Below, one piece after another: positions 1-10,928 of a stretch of DNA of 64,000 nucleotides (positions within the stretch are counted from its first letter, which is position 1; the number at the start of each line of letters is the position of its first letter). The DNA comes from Portulaca oleracea (taxonomy: Eukaryota > Streptophyta > Magnoliopsida > Caryophyllales > Portulacaceae). Position numbers and translations under genes: made by a program. The notes under the pieces are model-generated. The model was given only the letters and a program-made list of their open reading frames with translations. It did no database searches and was not told where the DNA came from. Location of the stretch: NCBI GenBank assembly GCA_029582165.1, contig CM055874.1:4724114-4788113 (forward strand), in the 5' to 3' direction.

Positions 1-422
1 TACACACAAAAAATGGTCATCCTATAACTGAAAAACCCCCCCGTTATATGTTACATACCCCATTTTCTCCTTTGATTCTGCTCTCATGAAAAACCCCACC
101 TTCAAAATTGCCTTTTTCTAACGCTTTCCCTTCAAAATTCTGCTTCTCCTGTTCAACCACTCAAATGGGTATGCTTTAGTTTCCTTGAATTTCAACTTCT
201 ATGTGCTGATTTCCCCCCAAAAATGAATCTTTTCTTCTGGGTTTTTGATTCTGGTTGTTCTTCTCTGATAAGAATTGAGACCCTTCATTCTTCCCTGCTT
301 TTTTGGGAGGTTATCTCCATGCACACTTGAGTAGTATCACTGGGTGGTTGGTTAGCAACTTAAACTGTTCACATTGTTGTTCCATCTTCCTTGTGTAATC
401 AAGCTGGTTGAAAAGTAGAAAA
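1..422 (+). promoter_or_regulatory. Leader and upstream region of the LRR receptor kinase
   Basis: No coding frame is supported here. The stretch is T-rich and precedes the kinase start codon at 423, so it is most likely 5' untranslated leader plus proximal promoter. I see no convincing TATA box, and the promoter may lie left of the window. An in-frame TTG at 408 extends the reading frame by five codons, but the ATG at 423 is the natural start. Confidence 0.5.
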
Positions 423-3215
423 ATGTGTAGAATTCAACCATTTTCAAGGGTTTTTTCAAGGGTTTTATCTCTCCTGTTTGTGGGGTTTTTAGCAAGGTCT
501 CAGCTTGCAAGTTCAGAGCTTCCTGATCAGACCATCATGTTTGCAATCAATCAAGAAATTGGGGTTCCTGGATGGGGTGTAAACAACTCAGATTACTGCT
601 TCTGGAGAGGAATCAAGTGCAGCCAAAACCAAAGTGTGGAAATGCTTGATCTTTCCAGCAGTTGGCTCAGAGGTAATGTCACTTTGATTTCCCAGCTTAA
701 ATCACTGAAATGGTTAGACCTGTCAAGTAATTACTTTTCTGGGCAAATTCCTGCTGCTTTTGGTCAGTTATCTGAGCTTGAATTTCTTGACTTGTCTTCA
801 AACAAGTTTGCTGGTACAATTCCTAAAGAGTTGGGTGGGCTTAACAACCTTAGAACATTGAACCTTTCTTACAACTCTTTAGTTGGTGGGATTCCTGATG
901 AACTTGGAGGGTTAGAGAAATTGAGTTATTTTCAGATTGCTGGTAACAAGTTGAATGGTTCAATTCCTAAGTGGGTTGGGAATTTGACCAATCTTAGACT
1001 CTTTGCTGCTTATGAGAACTTTCTAGATGGTGAAATACCTCATAATTTGGGTTCTGCTTCTGAGCTTGAGCTACTAAACCTTCATTCCAACCAACTCAAT
1101 GGGCCTATCCCAGATAGCCTGTTTGCCAAGGGAAAGCTTCAGTTTTTGGTTCTTACTCAGAATAGATTGGGTGGAACTATTCCTGAATCAATTGGCAATT
1201 GTGATGCTCTTTCGAGCATTCGAATTGGGAACAATAATCTCACTGGTGGCATCCCGAAAACCGTTGGGAATATCACTAGTCTGACATACTTTGAGGCCAA
1301 CAACAACAATCTTTCAGGGGAGATTGTTTTGGAGTTTGCTAATTGCTCCAATCTTACCCTCTTGAACTTAGCCTCAAATGGGTTTTCTGGGATCATTCCC
1401 CCTGAGCTCGGCCAGCTCACAAATTTGCAGGAACTAATTGTTTCTGGTAATAGTCTCTCTGGGGGAATACCGGAATCAATTCTTCATAACAGAAATCTTA
1501 ACAAGCTCGATCTCAGCTACAACAGATTCAACGGCACTATACCTGTGGATGTGTGTAATACTACAAGGTTGCAGTTTTTGCTGTTGGGACACAACTTCAT
1601 TGGTGGTGAAATACCTCATCAGATAGGGAACTGCGTAAAATTGCTTGAGTTAGAACTGGCTAGAAACTATCTAACCGGGGTAATCCCTCCTGAGATTGGT
1701 CGTCTGAAGAATCTACAGATAGCATTGAATTTGAGTTTTAATCACCTGCATGGTCCTCTCCCGCCTGAGTTAGGAAAGCTTGACAAGCTGGTCTCGTTGG
1801 ATGTGTCGAGCAATCGGCTCTCTGGACAAATTCCAACTGCTCTTAAGGGTATGCTGAGTTTGATTGAGGTTAATTTCTCCAACAATTACTTCACCGGCCC
1901 TATCCCTGCATTTATACCCTTCCAAAAGAGCCAAAACTCGAGCTTTGAAGGAAACAAGGGGCTCTGTGGACAGCCATTGAGCCTTTCTTGTAGCCCCTAT
2001 GGAAGCGACCAAGATAGCTACTCTCGCAAGGTCTCTTTCAGGATCGTATTAGCTGTTATCGGTTCTGGCATGGCAGTTTTTGTCTCTGTCACGGTCGTCG
2101 TTCTGCTGTTCATGATGAGAGAAAAGCAAGAAAGATCAGCAAAAGATGCAGATGTTGTTGTGGACGACACTGCCAATACCCGGCCACTGATAACAGCAGG
2201 GAATGTCTTTGTTGAGAACTTCAGACAAGCCATTGATTTAGACGCTGTTGTCAAGGCAACTTTCAAGGATTCAAACAAGCTGAGCTGCGGGACATTCAGC
2301 ACGGTTTACAAGGCCACAATGCCATCAGGGCTTGTTCTCTTGGTACGGAGTCTCAAGTCAGTAGATAGGACCATAGGTCAATACCAAACCAAGATGATCA
2401 GGGAGCTCGAAAGGCTGGGTAGACTGTCCCATGATCATCTGATGAGGCCCCTTGGATTTGTCATCTATGACGATGTTGCCCTTTTGCTGCATGAGTACAT
2501 GTGTAATGGAACTTTGGCTCAACTGCTGCATGAAGTTAGCCATAAGCCTGAGTATGAACCGGACTGGCCTACGAGGCTCTCAATCGCCATTGGAGTGGCT
2601 GAAGGGCTGGCATTCCTTCACAGTGTGGCTGTAATCCACCTCGACGTCTCTTCTGGGAATATACTTTTGGATGCCAACATGAGTCCTCGCATTGCTGAGA
2701 TCGAGATCTCAAAGCTTCTGGATCCTTCTCGAGGAACTGCAAGTATTAGTGCTGTCGCAGGCTCATTTGGTTATATTCCCCCAGGTCAGCGCCTAACCTT
2801 ACTTTCATACTCCTAATCTAATGCACTGTGAATTCAATACTTCCTGTTAGACTTAATTGTGACTCTGTGTTGTTCTGTTTGTTTGTCAGAATATGCATAC
2901 ACAATGCAAGTGACTGCACCGGGGAACGTGTATAGCTATGGTGTCATACTACTGGAGATCCTGACAACCCGCGTGCCCGTTGACGAGGACTTTGGTGAGG
3001 GGATAGATTTGGTGAAGTGGGTTCAGAACGCTCCGATGAGAGGGGAAACTCCAGAGCAGATCCTCGATGCAAAGCTTAGTACGGTCTCATTTGGTTGGAG
3101 AAGAGAAATGCTGGCAGCTTTGAAGGTTGCGCTTCAATGCACAGATACTACCCCGGCCAGAAGACCCAAAATGAAGAAAGTTGTCGAAATGCTTCAAGAG
3201 ATTAAGCACAACTGA
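423..3215 (+). CDS. PXC3: LRR receptor-like kinase, PXC3 type (atypical kinase domain)
   Basis: Exons are 423-2784 and 2890-3215, joined in phase 1 by a GT-AG intron, giving 895 aa; Arabidopsis PXC3 (At2g41820) is about 890 aa. Residues 1-30 look like a signal peptide. A cap segment (GVPGWGVNNSDYCFW) leads into about twenty leucine-rich repeats to residue ~500. One membrane helix lies near 540-565, and a cytoplasmic kinase domain runs to the end. The family is grouped with PXY-correlated kinases linked to vascular development. The kinase core is degenerate: the VAIK lysine position is Arg642 (LLVRSLKS), HRD reads H739-L-D, the asparagine region reads SSGN, and DFG is replaced by AEIEI. A pseudokinase or scaffold role at the plasma membrane is therefore likely (inference). 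Identification rests on strong recalled similarity over the whole length. Confidence 0.93.
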
Positions 3216-3504
3216 AGGAGGAATTCGATCTTCCTCGTGTTTAGTTGTCAAGAAAAGTGAGGAATTTTGTGAGCAGGTTGATAAAAGTAGAACCATCTGA
3301 GAGAGATGGGATTCTCAAGTGGGGGGCTCATACTTGATGGGTATGTATCATTTTGTCATCTTGTATAACCTGTTTTGTAACTGTATGATTCAGATCTCTT
3401 TCTATATAGTACAGTATTTTTACAAAGATGCATGCTTTTTGCAAAATAATCAATATGCCAACAATTTTATGGGCTCATTCTTCATGGGTATGCTTTTATG
3501 TAAC
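3216..3504 (+). other. 3' untranslated region of the kinase gene
   Basis: No gene is visible. Much of this sequence (about 3330-3470) recurs at about 6290-6425 beside the broken kinase fragment, which shows it was part of the duplicated segment. It probably contains the 3' UTR and polyadenylation region. Confidence 0.5.
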
Positions 3505-3812
3505 TATTATTAAAACCAAATTCAAAGACAGTAGCGAGAAGATAGGTAGGGGGCCAATTTATTTTGCAACTATTATTATATGTTACAACATAATAGGCAT
3601 ACCACTAGTTTCCCCAAAGGGAAAAAAGATGGCAACCCGGGAAGAAGCATATATGCATTCATGGATGCATGCTCCTTTGATACAGGCCCAATGTTGAGAT
3701 TACATTACATATATGTTACATTATATATTTATATATAGGGTTACGTAGGGGAGGACCAAGCAAACGTTATATTATGATGGAGTAACAAGCTAGCTTCCAT
3801 GCATGGCCATGA

Positions 3813-4265
3813 TTAGTTGAGGAGGCCAAAACTAACAGAAACGTTTGGAGTGTAACCATTGTCATCAATGGAAGCCTGTGCCTTAATTTTGGTGAGGCTA
3901 TCGACGTAGATGAAAGAATTAGAGGAAGCTTCGAGTAATCCTTTGATGACATCCCAATCGACGCTTGTGAAGTCTGAAAGCTTCCCGCATTGCACATACA
4001 CCTTGTTCTTATAGCCATTAACCTCGTATGCAAAGAGCCATGCACAGTCGTAAATACCTGTCCCAGTAACGACATTGGTTCCTTTGTAAACCGCTCCCTG
4101 CATAGACCCATCCGTCTGGAATTTGTACGATTGAAATGGGGATATCTGTTGAGGGTATGTCGCGCTTGTCTTTGGGGGATCCCATGAATGCACTTCCCTC
4201 AAGATTTGGTCTGCCTGGGAATTGTTGCTTATCGTCACAGTCGCTTGTTGTTGAATGCAGGCCAT
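3813..4265 (-). CDS. Jasmonate-induced protein homolog (JIP23-like), copy 1
   Basis: This 150-aa protein starts MACIQQQATVTISNNSQ. It resembles the jasmonate-induced protein homolog of Atriplex and, more distantly, barley JIP23. Shared landmarks are a short N-terminal strand, a CAWLFAYEV core, a VDWDVIKG segment and a glycine/asparagine-rich end. The biochemical function of the family is not established; it is known as stress- and jasmonate-responsive. There is no signal peptide or membrane helix, so it is probably soluble. The ATG at 4265 is chosen over an in-frame GTG at 4277 because a TGCAG acceptor at 4276-4272 puts the exon start at 4271, six bases before the ATG. The first exon is non-coding. 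Copy 2 at 9409-9861 differs at 13 of 150 residues. Confidence 0.75.
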   Translation of the reverse strand: MACIQQQATVTISNNSQADQILREVHSWDPPKTSATYPQQISPFQSYKFQTDGSMQGAVYKGTNVVTGTGIYDCAWLFAYEVNGYKNKVYVQCGKLSDFTSVDWDVIKGLLEASSNSFIYVDSLTKIKAQASIDDNGYTPNVSVSFGLLN

Positions 4266-4657
4266 CTCTGCCTGCACTCATGGAATGATCACACTCCTTA
4301 TTTAACTTTGTTCACTTAAGCCTATAAATGCAATTATATTTTTGAAGGCAAGCCGTCTCTGAGTGATCCAAGTTAAGTCTATTTTTGTATTTTAGGTCTG
4401 TTTTTGTCTTTTGAGCCTTACATGCATGCTTGTGGGACCTTGTCCTACTTACAGATGTGCAGCGTCTGTTACCTCTTGGTTCGGGGCGTGATAGTTTACT
4501 TAATTAAGCCTATAAATGCAATTATATTGTTCATTAAGTGTGTGCCAACAAACTTTTATTTGATTTGCATGTCTTTCTTGCTTCATAAATGAGTGGATAT
4601 ATAGTTAATTTGACATTGCAAATATTAAGTGATAATATAACAGAGGGAGGAGGGAGT

Positions 4658-4764
4658 ACATACCTAACTTGTTGGTGGTTATACACAAAGATGTTGCTAG
4701 TGGTAATATAGGAAGTGTATGCTATTGCCTGCACTCTTCCGCTTCTTCCCACTCCCTATTTATA
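4658..4764 (-). promoter_or_regulatory. TATA box and non-coding first exon of JIP copy 1
   Basis: On the minus strand a TATAAATA box lies at 4764-4757. About 30 bases downstream a non-coding exon runs to 4664 and ends at an AAGTTAG/GTATGT donor (intron from 4663). The leader intron ends at 4272, just before the start codon. The same arrangement is conserved in copy 2, which supports it. Confidence 0.65.
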
Positions 4765-5250
4765 GTACTGGTTATGGAGGTTAATTACATTGTAAATTTT
4801 AAAATATAAAAACATGCAAGCATCGAATCTCTTCCTTAATTGATATGATTCCTAGGCCTACAATTTTAGTTATCTTTCTTCTTCAATTCCTACCTTATTG
4901 CCTTTATCTTTTAGTTACGGTTTAGGATTAAGATGCTGATTTTTTTTAATCTCTTTCGTAAAGATTTGATGCTCCCTAATTACCACGAAGATACTACTAC
5001 GTGTTGGCTTTTACTTTATATAATATACCCCTTATTATAATATATTGTTGGACAGATTCACCACGACAACTCACTTCAATCGAAATTTATGGTATAAAAA
5101 CTAAGTGATATTTCATTTTAACATTAATTATTGCTAGGACGGGGAGCAACTCACTTAGCTTGTGAACCATGACCTTCCACTTTCAATTTCTGATATATGT
5201 GGGCTTTTAATTCATAGTTAACTCTCGACGGTTTCTGATATATAGACAAA

Positions 5251-5514
5251 AAGAGTAGTCTAGGAAAAATTCATGCGACTTATCATGGTTGGACTTAATA
5301 TTTTCTTTTATTTATTTTTTTGCAAAGGAAGTGAGGAAAATGAATTTCCCTGAAGATCATTTTCCGTCGTTGTTAGCCATCAAACAGGGAAAAATGGAAA
5401 AATCATTTTCTGAAAAATGTTTTTCCGTCAAGGCAAACACACCTTTGTTGGATCTATGTGTGAAAGCCAAATTATGGAATTTGGGAGGCGTCTTGTGCAA
5501 GGAGGAGAGAAGAG
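5251..5514. other. Non-coding DNA between duplicated blocks
   Basis: An 85-codon open frame crosses this region but has no family resemblance. Part of it (repeated GGAAAA/TTTTCC words around 5335-5445) looks like decayed transposon end sequence. I see no supportable gene. Confidence 0.4.
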
Positions 5515-6425
5515 CTAGGATCCAACACGACTCCTCAGGTTGCTGAGATTGAAATAGGTTCATAATGCCCCAACGAGAGGGGAACACCAAAGCAGATCTT
5601 AGAAGCAAACTTAGCACGATCTCATTTAGTTGGAGAAGGGAAATGTTGATAGCATTGAAGGTTGAACTTTAATGTGCATATACCATGCATCCACCTTAGC
5701 TAAATTGTTAGGTTGTTTTCGTTTGAGCCTAAATTATGAGCTTGGGAAGGTTTAAAGCACCGTCAAAGGTGACACGGACAAAAACAAAGCTAAAACAAGC
5801 AATATTGCTTGTTAAGTAGGAAGCAATAAAATGGGTCTATGTAGTGACAAGGACTGTGTCGCACCTGACATTAACCATGTAACTGGTGACACTGGTTGTA
5901 TCTGGTAGACACATACCATGTTAGGTGATGTGGAAGTGATTTTCGCGATTTCCTTATCTCGTTTTGATATGTTTTCCTAATCTGATTTGATCTGAGATTC
6001 TATTGACATTTTGTGGATGTGCTTGGCTGCCGATGAACTCATATTAACCCTATATATTGTGGTATTGCATTGACTATAGATAGAGCCTTGATGTTAGGCT
6101 TTTTCTATATCGCAATTGAGAGATTTTCATTTGTATGACAAGAGACTGATTTATAATCTTTATTCTTCTAAGGAAGGTGTGAGGCACATCAATTGTAAGT
6201 GTTGAGTTTTCAGATTGTAACTCTAGGGAGCTTAAGAGAGATTTCACATATATGAGAATCTCTGATAAAGGGTGATAAGTCTTCGAGGGTATTTATCATT
6301 TAGTCATCTTGTACAACCTGCTCTGTAACTATATGATTAAGATCTCTTTCTATATAGTAATGTTTCTACAAAGATGCTTTTTGCACAATAGATCAATCTG
6401 CCAACAATTTTACAGTCATAAATTC
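5515..6425 (+). pseudogene. Broken kinase fragment (PXC3 3' end), interrupted
   Basis: Bases 5517-5555 match the kinase-domain region at about 2668-2706 (the AEIEI segment). The sequence then jumps to a copy of exon 2 (5555-5690 matches about 3019-3150), with frameshifts and early stops. The kinase 3' UTR resumes at about 6290-6425. Roughly 590 bp of unrelated DNA (5695-6285) separates the two parts and was probably inserted later; I could not identify it. The fragment lies in the same order relative to JIP copy 2 as the intact kinase does to JIP copy 1, so both came from one tandem duplication. Confidence 0.8.
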
Positions 6426-6574
6426 ATGATACATTCTTTGGCTATGTAGCCGCGGAGACTCATCCATTAATTGTCTCAACGATTAGTTTAGGATCGACAA
6501 TCTTTGATTCTTACAAATAACAAAATTTCTGTGTGAGATATGTGAAGCTTGTCTTTTGTTGCATAGGGATTTTG
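6426..6574. other. Short non-coding stretch before solo LTR
   Basis: No gene or recognised repeat is seen. It ends in the TTTTG that is duplicated on the far side of the following LTR. Confidence 0.4.
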
Positions 6575-7247
6575 TGTTGGAAATATTTCAAGAGTATAAG
6601 ACAATTATATAGCTTAAAGGATAAAGTATATCAAGTATAATGATCATATATAATTGAAACAATAAGAATATGATCAACACGGGTGAAACAGGAAGCAACA
6701 TGGGTCATGTTGTCTTCCAGAGAGCAAGGAAAACTTTCCTGGGCTCAACACGGGTCGTGTTGGAACAACACGGGTCGTGTTGAAAGCCAGGATCGTTTTA
6801 AATGCTAACGGCTATATGATTTTATGTAATTAGTATTTGATATTATAATTAAGCACGATTATAATGATATTCCAACAGCTATATGATTTGACTTGGTCAA
6901 GGTCATATTAAGATTGTGATCCTCCATTAAAGTCTCTTGATTGTCCTTTGACTAGGGCATCCTAAGTGGGTTGGTATTCTCCTATAAATAGGAGACATCC
7001 TAGGCTATTTGAGATTTACACCATTCTAAGCAATCACATCTTTATTCTTGTCTAGACTGCAGCATACTTGAGTGATTCAAGAGAGAAACTATTATTCTTG
7101 AGTGTTACAAGTGCTAAGTTTTAACCCTTTGAACATTTACGGTAACGTAAATAGTTCTTAAGGAAAGTGAGTATTAAGCCACAACTCTTAGCGTTATCCA
7201 AGTGAGTTTCCGTTGTTTTATATACCGTTACTCCCTTTCCTCCAACA
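6575..7247 (+). mobile_element. Solo LTR (Copia-like), 673 bp
   Basis: The element begins TGTTGGAAAT and ends CCTCCAACA, with a perfect 5-bp target duplication TTTTG at 6570-6574 and 7248-7252. A TATA motif (CCTATAAATAGG) at 6981 places the promoter on the plus strand. No internal region or second LTR is adjacent, so this is a recombination-derived solo LTR. It contains repeated palindromic words of the form CAACACGGGTCGTGTTG near 6740-6785. Confidence 0.88.
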
Positions 7248-7252
7248 TTTTG

Positions 7253-8258
7253 TTGTGTGTTTAGTGTAGAAAAGTAGAGTGCAAGTGGTGTACTATAAAA
7301 TATACTTCTTATGTAGAAAAGTAGAGTGCAAGTAGTACTCAACAACAATAAGGAAAGACAACTATATTAAACTTAGACACACACGCTCACTTTTTTTTTG
7401 AGGGAGATCTCTCTAACCTTCTTAGATACTCCTCTAGCTTTTTTTATAATTATTTTCAAAAACGATTTATAGGTGCCCTGCATTTTATGGAAACTATTTT
7501 TAGTACCATGTGTTTCTAGAATGCAATTTAGGCCCCTAGGTTAGTAGCTATTAAAACATTAATTTTTAAGGTGAAAAATTTTGGGTGGCCATGATCTCTA
7601 GAGGTGAGCGGTACGTACTAGGATCCTAGTAATTTTTTGGAAGTCCCGGTCCTGGTTGTAATTAGGAGCAAAGTTTTGCTTTCGCTCCCACTCCCGGTTG
7701 TGATCGTGAGTAAATATTTGCTCCCACTCCCATTTTCACCGGAACCGAGAAATGAACCGATAGAAAACTTTTAGTCCCGATTTCTTAATCTTTTTGCACC
7801 TATTATTTGATTTATTTCCGTAAAGACCAACAAAAATGATTCAATTTCCTAAAATTTCATAGATCTCGGCACCGATTTGTTTACATAACCACTTTTTCTC
7901 AAATTAAAATTAAACAAATTAGTACAAAATAATAAATCTAATGACTGAACACAAATTAAATTACATAAATTTATCAATCATCGTGAAATCACTTGAAATT
8001 TTAACATATGGAAAAATATTATTAATTTGAAGTTGGTTAAATTGTTGTTATTATTTTTGTCTCCATTATTTTATTATTATTTATTATTATTATTACTATT
8101 ATTATTATTATTAGGTTGATTGAACTATAATTATTATTATTGGATTGATTTTGTTTAATGGATGGAAAAAAATAATTCAGTGAAATTCATTAGTCTATAA
8201 TTCAACTATTATAAATGCTTATAAAAAAAACACTGAAAAACAATATTCATAAGGAGAT
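7253..8258. other. AT-rich intergenic DNA with degraded repeat
   Basis: No gene is seen. A 22-bp word containing GTAGAAAAGTAGAGTGCAAG occurs twice (about 7265 and 7313). About 7600-7780 holds short repeated CGGTTCC/CTCCCACTCCC words that resemble decayed transposon ends. The right half is AT-rich. Confidence 0.4.
8047..8150. repeat. (ATT)n microsatellite
   Basis: The sequence consists mostly of ATT triplets with interruptions. Confidence 0.85.
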
Positions 8259-8980
8259 TGTTGGGATTCACTCATGAATAAAAATATCCCACATCGAAAA
8301 AGTAAAGAGAAATGACATGGTATATAAGTCAAGTGGGCTACTCCACTACTCCTCTTAACACCAATTGGTTTACCAATTAATTTTAAGATGGAACCTCACT
8401 TAACTTATGTACTATAGGCCTGGTTGAAGTGGGCTTCCGCCTTAGATTTCCCCAACAAGTGATATGAGAGCCGATGGTTTGTTCGGCTGGACGCAAGGTG
8501 CGGGTAGGTGGTCTCATAAAAATCACTGTGGACAGGAGCACGGACCATGGTGCGTGCGCGGCTGGGTCTCCTGAATGCACAGAGTGGTGGCATGAGACTC
8601 AGGTGGAGTAGAGCGCGACTCTATGGAGTAAGGTGCGGCTGACACTCTTGAGGCAGAGTGGTAGCATGAGACTCATGTGGAGTATGGTGCGACTCTGTAG
8701 AGTAAGGTGCGACTATGATGGGCTCCTGATGGTGACTTAAAACTTTGGCAAAAAGAGACTTCCGATCAAGGGGGAGAAACTCATGTGTGATGGGGGAGAT
8801 TGTTAGGATTCATCCATGAGTAAAAATGTCCCACATCGGAAAAGTAAAGAGAAAACACATGATATATAAGTCAAGTGGGTTACTCCTCTTAACACCAATT
8901 GATTTTAAGATGGAACCTCACTTAACTTGTGCACCATGAACCCTGGTTGATGTCGGCTCCCGCCTTGAATCTCCCCAACA
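8259..8980 (+). mobile_element. TRIM (miniature LTR retrotransposon), 722 bp
   Basis: Two direct terminal repeats, 8259-8457 (199 bp) and 8801-8980 (180 bp), both run from TGTT(G/A)GGATTCA to CCCCAACA and contain the CCCACATCG word common in plant TRIM LTRs. Directly after the left LTR is a primer-binding site (TGATATGAGAGCC, 8460-8472) close to the initiator-methionine tRNA complement. A purine tract (TGGGGGAGA, 8791-8799) precedes the right LTR. Flanking GAGAT/AAGAT is a target duplication with one mismatch. There is no coding capacity. The LTRs have diverged, so this is not a very recent insertion. Confidence 0.87.
8586..8709 (+). repeat. Tandem ~55-bp repeats inside the TRIM
   Basis: Two imperfect copies of a GTGGCATGAGACTCA...GGAGTAAGGTGCG unit lie inside the TRIM internal region, at about 8586-8640 and 8651-8709. 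Confidence 0.65.
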
Positions 8981-9408
8981 AAGATCATGCAATGCAATTA
9001 AACTTTGATGCAATGCCCTTATGCTGAATGAAAAATCCTCATAAAAAAGTGATATAATGCTCATAAAACCTTATAGAGATAAAAACATTACGTTTGAGTT
9101 GTTGTTAATGATAAATTGATATTAAAGCCAAATTCAAAAGAGAGTAGCGACAGGGTAGGTAGAGGCCAATTTATTTAACAACTATTATTATATGTTACAA
9201 TACAATAGGCATACCACCGGTTTCCCTAAAGGGGAAAAAGACGGCAACCCGGGAAGGAGCATATATGCATTCATGGATGCATGCTCCTTTGATACAGGCC
9301 CAATATTGATGGACATACATTTATATGTATATATATGTTACATTAGATATAGGGTTATGTAGGGGACGACCAAGCAAACGTATGTTATATTATGATGGAG
9401 TAACAGGA

Positions 9409-9861
9409 TTAGTTGAGGAGGCCAAAACTAATAGAAACGTTTGGATTGAAACCATTGTCATCAATGGAAGCCTGTGCCTTAATTTTGGTGCGGCTGTCGA
9501 CGTAGATGAAAGAATTAGATGAAGCTTCGAGTAATCCTTTGATGACATCCCAATCGACGCTTGTGAAGTCTGAAAGCTTCCCGCATTGGGCATACACCTT
9601 GTTCTTATAGCCATTAACCTTGTATGCAAAGAGCCATGCACAGTCGTAATTACCTGCCCCAGCAACGACGTTGGTTCCTTTGTAAACCGCTCCCTGCATA
9701 AACCCATCCGCCTGGAATTTGTACGATTGAAATGGGGATATCTGTTGAGGGTACGTCGCATTAGTCTTCAGGGGATCCCATGAATGCACTTCCCTCAAGA
9801 TTTGGTCTGCCTGGGAATTGTTGCTTATTGTCACAGTCGCCTGTTGTTGAATGCAAGCCAT
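9409..9861 (-). CDS. Jasmonate-induced protein homolog (JIP23-like), copy 2
   Basis: A 150-aa protein with the same length, start context and non-coding first exon as the copy at 3813-4265. It differs from it at 13 positions, including Glu/Lys in the CAWLFAY(E/K)V core and Leu/Arg in VDS(L/R)TKIK. The frame is intact, so the copy may be functional. The family's molecular function is not known; jasmonate and stress responsiveness is family knowledge. The start ATG at 9861 follows a TGCAG acceptor by six bases, as in copy 1. Confidence 0.75.
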   Translation of the reverse strand: MACIQQQATVTISNNSQADQILREVHSWDPLKTNATYPQQISPFQSYKFQADGFMQGAVYKGTNVVAGAGNYDCAWLFAYKVNGYKNKVYAQCGKLSDFTSVDWDVIKGLLEASSNSFIYVDSRTKIKAQASIDDNGFNPNVSISFGLLN

Positions 9862-10018
9862 CTTTGCCTGCACTCATGCAATGCAATCACACTCCTTGTT
9901 AAATTAACTCTTAATTAGTTGATTTGCATGTCTTTCTTGCTTCATAAATGAGTGGATATATAGTTAATTGATATTGCAAATATTAAGTGATAATATAACA
10001 GGAGGGTCTGGAGGGAGT

Positions 10019-10115
10019 ACATACCTAACTTGTTGGTGAGTCTACACAAAGATTTTGCTAGTGGTAATTAAGTGTATGCCTGCACTCTTCCGCTTCTAAC
10101 CACTTCCTATTTATA
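10019..10115 (-). promoter_or_regulatory. TATA box and non-coding first exon of JIP copy 2
   Basis: A minus-strand TATAAATA lies at 10115-10108. The leader exon ends at 10025 with the same AAGTTAG/GTATGT donor as copy 1. The 478-bp solo LTR sits about 335 bp upstream of this TATA box and could alter regulation relative to copy 1 (inference). Confidence 0.6.
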
Positions 10116-10450
10116 GTACTGGTTGTGCAGGTTAATTACATTGGAAATTTTAAAATATAAAAACGTGCATGTTGGCGCATCGAATCTCTTGATTAATTGA
10201 TATGATTCTTAGGCCTAAAATTTTAGTTATCTTTCTTCTTCAATTCCTACCTTGTTGCCTTTATCTTTTAGTTACGATTTAGGATTAAGATGCTGATTTT
10301 TTTTTTTTTTTTTTATCTCTTTGGTAAAGATTTGATGCTCCCTAATTACCACAAAGTAGCTAGTATGTGTTGGGTTTCACTTTGTATACCCCTTATTATA
10401 ATATATTGTTGGAAGAATTCACCACGGCAACTAACCTCAATCGAAGTTTA

Positions 10451-10928
10451 TGTTGGGATTAATCATAATTATAATAATTATTATAAATCTAAAATTCAAT
10501 ATGTCGAATCAATAGAGTACAAATATAAATAGGGATGCATAAATTCATTGTAGTTGGTAGTCCTCCTCAAGCGACGTGGTTGAATCTTCCAGATCAACAC
10601 TCACTTAGAAGAGAACTCACAAAGAAAACTTTCTCTCACTAACGATGAGATATTAGGGAGAAAAAAATGACCGTGTGTGTGACCTGGGGACCGTAACCAT
10701 ATATATAACAATAAACCGGTTAGGGTTTGACCCATTGTTATTCCACCCATCATGAAATAATAATAAGTCTATGATATCCACACACTAAGCCCGGCTCACA
10801 TCTTACCTAATACATTAAAGTCCAATTTATGTACTGATGGATCACTTTTAGCCGGGCTATAAACGATGACAATTATTGTGATGTATATTCGTTTACATAT
10901 AAGCTCATTGTCGGATTATGATCCAACA
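10451..10928 (-). mobile_element. Solo LTR, 478 bp, upstream of JIP copy 2
   Basis: Bounded by TGTTGGGATT and GATCCAACA, with a perfect 5-bp target duplication GTTTA at 10446-10450 and 10929-10933. The paralogous site in copy 1 (about 5085-5095) is empty and has only one ATTTA, so the insertion is directly demonstrated. Orientation is inferred from a minus-strand TATATATGG followed by a leader-like stretch and is less certain. Confidence 0.88.

Larger units (their letters stand above)
3505..5250. repeat. Duplicated block, copy 1 (carries JIP homolog 1)
   Basis: This stretch aligns by eye with about 9120-11085: the same coding sequence, the same 5' leader intron, the same TATA region and the same farther upstream DNA. 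Copy 2 is longer mainly because of a 478-bp solo LTR. The duplication also took the 3' end of the neighbouring kinase gene (see 5515-6425). Confidence 0.85.

Noticed and set aside
5289..5546. 85-codon frame between the duplicated blocks
   Set aside because: It runs from transposon-like sequence into the broken kinase fragment, so it is not one gene.
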